Assembly (NCBI GenBank): GCA_964423545.1
Contig: CAYRFV010000202.1
Span: forward strand, 1 to 10,432
DNA: 10,432 bases
From: JALOOE01 sp964423545
GTDB taxonomy: Bacteria > Chloroflexota > Anaerolineae > CG2-30-64-16
Direction: 5' to 3'
Within the stretch, counting starts at the first letter, position 1. Each line of letters begins with the position of its first letter. The notes beneath the pieces are model-generated. The model ran no database searches. It was not told where the DNA came from and worked only from the letters and a program-made list of their open reading frames with translations. A program made the position numbers and the translations under genes. This document shows, one piece after another, positions 7,598-10,432 of the stretch.

Positions 7598-7660
7598 TTG
7601 GACGATGTTCACAGCGACTATGGCAAACGAGAAATCACGGCAGGTTTGCGGGATAATTCG

Positions 7661-8893
7661 GTGAACATACTGTTTCTCTCGACCTGGTTCCCCTATCCAC
7701 CCGATAACGGCTCCAAGATTCGGGCGCATTACCTGCTGCGCGCCGTGGCAGAAAAGCATGAGGTCGCCGTCGTGGCCTTTCAACGTGAGACCGACGCTGA
7801 GCGCAAGATTGACGCTCAGCGCAAGATCGATCAGCAGTACGGAGACCGGACGTCGATTTGTCCGGTGCCTGTGGACCCGTTTCGGCATGTGAGCGCGTCG
7901 GCTATTGTGCGGTACGCCTCGCCGCGACCGCTGGCGTTTTGGCCCAGCCGCCGCATGAGCGAGACGGTGCAGCGCGTGTCGGCAGGTCGTCGATGGGATG
8001 CCGTCGTGGCAGTGCAGACGCCAGTGGCTCAGTATGCGCTGCCAGTGAAGGGCGTGCCCGGCGTGATCGACGTGGACACGGCGCTCAGCTATCAGATGCA
8101 CAACCGTTATGTACATCATTCGGATTCCCCAACCACAAGGATTCGCAATTGGGTGAGCTGGCAAAAGGCGCACCAATATGAGATGCGCCTATTCCGTAAC
8201 TTTCGCGTCTGCACGCTCGCCGGGACGATGGAAGTGCCTTACGTTTCCGCCATGGTGCGGTCGTCCCAGACCCGGGTGGAAGTCGTACCGAACGGGGTGG
8301 ATTGCCAGCACAATCGGCCAGGACTCGCGCGGCGTGCCCCTGCAGCGCTGGTCTTCAACGGCGCGATGACCTATGACGCCAACTTGGATGCCATGCAGTT
8401 CTTCCTGGCCGAGATCTATCCACAGGTGCGGCGGGAAATCAGCGATGTGTCGTTGACGATTACAGGTAAGACCACCGGTGTCCAACTGACGTCTCTCCAC
8501 CTTGACGAAAGCGTCCGTCTGAGCGGCTACGTGGACGATATCCGGCCATTCATTGCCGGCTCGGCCGCGTGTGTCGTGCCGCTTCGCCAGGGCGGAGGCA
8601 CGCGACTGAAAATCCTGGAGGCAATGGCTTTGGGCACGCCAGTGGTGTCGACCACCAAGGGCGCAGAAGGATTGCATGTGACGCCCGAACACGACATACT
8701 GGTCGCGGACGACCCAGCGGGTTTTGCCCGGCAGGTTGTGCGTTTGCTGCACGATGCCGCGTTGCGCGAGCGGATTGCGACCAACGCCCGAAGCCTTGTC
8801 GAACAGCGCTACGATTGGCAGCAAATCGGGCGACGGTTCAACGATCTGGTCGAGGAAGCGGCCAGGGGTCGCAACGCCCGGATAGTCCCGTGA
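7661..8893 (+). CDS. GT4-family glycosyltransferase, PEP-CTERM/EpsH-associated (Stp1-like) type
   Basis: A GT-B fold glycosyltransferase of 410 residues. The start NILFLSTWFPYPPDNGSKIR and the internal IDVDTALSYQMHNRY resemble the sugar-transferase group described with exosortase/EpsH exopolysaccharide loci (TIGR03087-like); this is recognition from memory, not a search. The donor domain includes VVPNGVD, LVFNGAM, LSGYVDD and PLRQGGGTRLKILEAMALGTPVVST. The first Glu of the usual EX7E motif is Gly and only E320 remains, which is normal for this subgroup and need not mean inactivity. The frame is open back to a TTG at 7598. GTG 7661 is preferred because it follows GGGA (7650-7653) by 7 bases and puts the first beta-strand at the N-terminus. 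The gene holds an 18-bp tandem duplication (7793-7828). Its TGA overlaps the next GTG by 3 bases in a GTGA junction, so coupling is likely. Confidence 0.87.
   Translation: MNILFLSTWFPYPPDNGSKIRAHYLLRAVAEKHEVAVVAFQRETDAERKIDAQRKIDQQYGDRTSICPVPVDPFRHVSASAIVRYASPRPLAFWPSRRMSETVQRVSAGRRWDAVVAVQTPVAQYALPVKGVPGVIDVDTALSYQMHNRYVHHSDSPTTRIRNWVSWQKAHQYEMRLFRNFRVCTLAGTMEVPYVSAMVRSSQTRVEVVPNGVDCQHNRPGLARRAPAALVFNGAMTYDANLDAMQFFLAEIYPQVRREISDVSLTITGKTTGVQLTSLHLDESVRLSGYVDDIRPFIAGSAACVVPLRQGGGTRLKILEAMALGTPVVSTTKGAEGLHVTPEHDILVADDPAGFARQVVRLLHDAALRERIATNARSLVEQRYDWQQIGRRFNDLVEEAARGRNARIVP
7793..7828 (+). repeat. 18-bp tandem duplication inside a GT4 gene
   Basis: Two adjacent 18-base units (7793-7810 and 7811-7828) agree at 16 of 18 positions and encode DAERKI then DAQRKI, followed by IDQQ, a possible worn third copy. 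The repeat keeps the frame and adds a charged stretch, probably a helix extension, within the first 60 residues of the acceptor domain. Slippage or a small duplication would explain it. Confidence 0.8.
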
Positions 8894-10320
8894 TCTCCAC
8901 CCTAAGGTTCCGGAATGCCCTGGCCGATCCAGGTTTCAGGACTGGATTGGTGGTGGCCGCGGTGCTGCTCGCCGCCGGAGTCCTGGGATCGCGCGCGTCG
9001 CTGCCGGTGCTCGCCTTGCTCTGCGCCGGTATTGCGAGTGTGGTATTGGCTCGACATCCCAACTTGGGGCTTCTGGCCATCATCGCGACCGCTTTGTTGG
9101 TGCCGTTCGAGCTGGGAACCGGACGCGAAGTCAGCCTCAACCTATCGGCGCTTCTCGTGCCTGCAACCTTCGCTCTCTGGTTCTTGATGACCGTGCGCCA
9201 CCGCGACGTTCACCTGCCCCAATCCGGCACATCCAAGCCGCTCCTGCTCTTCACCCTAGCCAGCCTCCTGTCATTGGTGGTGGGCACGGCCTATTGGGAT
9301 CCTGCCGTGCCGCGGCCGAGCAACTTTCTCATCGTTCAGCTCGGACAATGGGGCATTTTCGTGCTGTCGTCGCTTGCCTTCTGGCTGATCGCCGCCCTTG
9401 TACGCGAGGAGGTGTGGCTCCGGCGTCTGACTCTTGTGTTTCTTGTCATTGCAGGGGTCGTGGCGGCTATGCGCGTATTGCCTGGCTTCCAGCCTTTCAC
9501 AGAGCGGATCGCCACATATGCGGTGAATCGAGCCCCCTTCTGGATGCTGCTTGCTGCGACGGCCTCTGGGCAGTTATTGTTCAACCGCGCGCTTTCGGCG
9601 CGCTGGCGGCTGTTTCTGCTTGCGACCATGGCGATCGTCTTGTTCTACGCGTTCGTGCTGGAGCGCAAGACACTCTCCAATCTCGCAGGCGTGGCGACCG
9701 TCTTCGGTGTCTTGGCCTGGCTGCGCTGGCCGCGATATCGCTGGCTCTACATTGCTGTGGCCCTCGCAGCGGTAGTGGCATTCTCCCCATCTATTTTCGA
9801 CTTTGCCGGCGGCGAAGACGAATGGGAGGAATCAGGAGGCTCACGACTGGCGCTGAGCGGACGCGTGGTCGAATTGACCCTGCGCAATCCCATCACGGGT
9901 CTGGGGCCGGCGGCCTATCGGCCATACGGCAGAGTCGTCCCGCTTGCGTACCTCGGAGCCTTCTATGACAACTTGGGGCTCTCGTCGCACAACAATTATG
10001 TCGACTTGTTTTCGCACGCCGGCCTGCTGGGTCTGGGCTTGTTCGCCTGGTTCGCTGCGGAGGTGTTCCGCCTGGCCGTGCGCCTCCGATCGCGCTATCG
10101 AGATGGGTTCTCAGCGGGGTATGTCAACGCGATGCTTGCAGCCTGGGCCGGCGCTCTGGTTCTGATGGTATTCGCCGATTGGATACTGCCGTTCGTCTAC
10201 AACATCGGGTTCCTTGGCTTCCAGGCGAGCGTCCTGGTGTGGCTTTTCCTGGGCGGTCTGGTGGCGTTGGAGCAGATGGCCTCCATCCACAAAGAGGAAT
10301 CACAGGCTGCACATGTCTGA
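8890..10320 (+). CDS. O-antigen ligase/polymerase (Wzy_C/WaaL-like) integral membrane protein
   Basis: A polytopic inner-membrane protein of 476 residues with about 12-14 hydrophobic segments by eye. The first segments run from about residue 18 (GLVVAAVLLAAGVLG) and the last ends near GGLVAL close to the C-terminus. Between about residues 300 and 370 lies a long polar, presumably periplasmic, loop. It starts with an acidic stretch (GGEDEWEE) and continues with GSRLALSGRV, the family-like NPITGLGPAAY (G337-G339) and SHNNYVD (H367), directly before the GLLGLGLF segment. This arrangement marks the Wzy_C superfamily, whose members join undecaprenyl-linked glycans to lipid A-core (WaaL), to each other (Wzy) or to protein. 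Which reaction applies cannot be read from sequence. The start is the GTG of a GTGA overlap with the preceding stop. The frame is open back to 8569, but that part only shadows the previous gene. Its end overlaps the next ATG by 8 bases. Confidence 0.88.
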   Translation: MISTLRFRNALADPGFRTGLVVAAVLLAAGVLGSRASLPVLALLCAGIASVVLARHPNLGLLAIIATALLVPFELGTGREVSLNLSALLVPATFALWFLMTVRHRDVHLPQSGTSKPLLLFTLASLLSLVVGTAYWDPAVPRPSNFLIVQLGQWGIFVLSSLAFWLIAALVREEVWLRRLTLVFLVIAGVVAAMRVLPGFQPFTERIATYAVNRAPFWMLLAATASGQLLFNRALSARWRLFLLATMAIVLFYAFVLERKTLSNLAGVATVFGVLAWLRWPRYRWLYIAVALAAVVAFSPSIFDFAGGEDEWEESGGSRLALSGRVVELTLRNPITGLGPAAYRPYGRVVPLAYLGAFYDNLGLSSHNNYVDLFSHAGLLGLGLFAWFAAEVFRLAVRLRSRYRDGFSAGYVNAMLAAWAGALVLMVFADWILPFVYNIGFLGFQASVLVWLFLGGLVALEQMASIHKEESQAAHV

Positions 10321-10432
10321 TCTGAACGTGTCTCCTGCCGGGGCGGGCCAGGATCCCCCCCCTGCGACCGATCCGCTGCTGTCGGTGATCATCGTTAGCT
10401 GGAACACGCGTGATCTGCTGGCGCGTTGTTTG
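10313..10432 (+). CDS. GT2-family glycosyltransferase, N-terminal fragment (3' end outside window)
   Basis: Forty codons are visible, running off the window edge. After a polar, proline-rich leader of about 22 residues (MSDLNVSPAGAGQDPPPATD), the frame reads LLSVIIVSWNTRDLLARCL, the standard first strand and helix of GT2 enzymes of the rhamnosyltransferase-like type. The leader is unusual, since these enzymes generally start within a few residues of the SVIIV strand, and it is encoded across a run of eight C (10355-10362). ATG 10313 overlaps the ligase stop by 8 bases; an AGAGGA lies rather far upstream (10293-10298). An alternative GTG at 10385, immediately before IIVSWN, would bypass leader and C tract. 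The DXD and catalytic base lie outside the window, so function beyond the family cannot be judged. Confidence 0.82.
   Translation, partial: MSDLNVSPAGAGQDPPPATDPLLSVIIVSWNTRDLLARCL
10355..10362 (+). repeat. C8 homopolymer near the start of a glycosyltransferase gene
   Basis: Eight consecutive C encode P15-P17 of the GT2 frame and form the longest single-base run I see in the window. Loss of one C would bring in TGA 10386-10388, and gain of one C would bring in TAG 10396-10398. Both stops fall before the catalytic domain is made. Confidence 0.75.

Noticed and set aside
7623..7649. Inverted repeat GCAAAC/GTTTGC with a 15-base loop in the 63-bp spacer
   Set aside because: The 6-bp stem is short, the loop is long and no T run follows; chance is sufficient, so I do not call a terminator or operator.
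7514..8176. Minus-strand open frame of 220 codons across a gene junction
   Set aside because: It spans the ends of two well-supported plus-strand glycosyltransferase genes and shows no family motif.
8569..8889. N-terminal extension of the membrane protein by 107 residues
   Set aside because: It is polar, Arg/Gly-rich and lies entirely inside the preceding GT4 gene in another frame; the GTGA junction at 8890 gives a normal membrane-protein start.
7661..8893. Loss of the first EX7E glutamate read as an inactive glycosyltransferase
   Set aside because: The GGGTRLKxxEAM form is common in this GT4 subgroup and the rest of the donor domain is intact, so inactivity is not supported.
1..10432. Mobile elements, CRISPR arrays, tRNA or rRNA genes, toxin-antitoxin or phage-defence genes
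   Set aside because: Coding sequence fills the window almost completely with one-direction glycan genes; no transposase fragments, spaced repeats or RNA-gene signatures were seen.

Overview
The window is one uninterrupted, same-strand (+) block of surface-polysaccharide genes from a GC-rich Gram-negative bacterium, most likely a proteobacterium. This placement rests on gene content (a Wzt-type exporter ATPase and an O-antigen ligase/polymerase-family membrane protein), the strong preference for G/C at third codon positions and the frequent GTG starts. The sequence alone does not give a genus. Genes are packed end to end: gaps are 0-21 bp apart from one of 63 bp, and several genes overlap. No internal promoter, terminator, RNA gene, mobile element or CRISPR array is visible. 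It reads as the middle of a long operon cut at both window edges.

Layout: (1) 1-714, the 3' end of a Wzt-like ABC-transporter ATPase with its C-terminal glycan-recognition domain. (2) 736-1590, an RmlD-like sugar-nucleotide reductase. (3) 1604-2821, a GT2 glycosyltransferase with a TPR-like C-terminal extension. (4) 2826-4103, a GT4 glycosyltransferase. (5) 4113-5354, a NodB-type polysaccharide deacetylase whose frame runs 191 bp into the next gene. (6) 5164-6417, a GT4 glycosyltransferase that is a clear paralogue of gene 4. (7) 6398-7597, a GT4 glycosyltransferase with a cysteine cluster. (8) 7661-8893, a GT4 glycosyltransferase of the PEP-CTERM/EpsH-associated (Stp1-like) type. (9) 8890-10320, a multi-spanning O-antigen ligase/polymerase-family protein. 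(10) 10313-10432, the 5' end of another GT2 glycosyltransferase, with a run of eight C near its start.

Inferred joint role: the reductase makes a deoxysugar nucleotide; at least six glycosyltransferases build a branched or multi-residue glycan on a lipid carrier at the inner face of the cytoplasmic membrane; the deacetylase probably exposes an amino group on an N-acetylated sugar; the ABC exporter, whose C-terminal domain recognises the finished chain, moves it outwards; and the Wzy/WaaL-type protein joins it to lipid A-core, another acceptor or itself. The points most worth a second look are the out-of-frame overlap at 5164-5354, the GT4 paralogue pair flanking the deacetylase, the frame-sensitive C8 tract at 10355-10362, and the ABC exporter sharing an operon with a Wzy/WaaL-type protein. 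I see no wholly new system; this is an accessory glycan locus with some unusual details.
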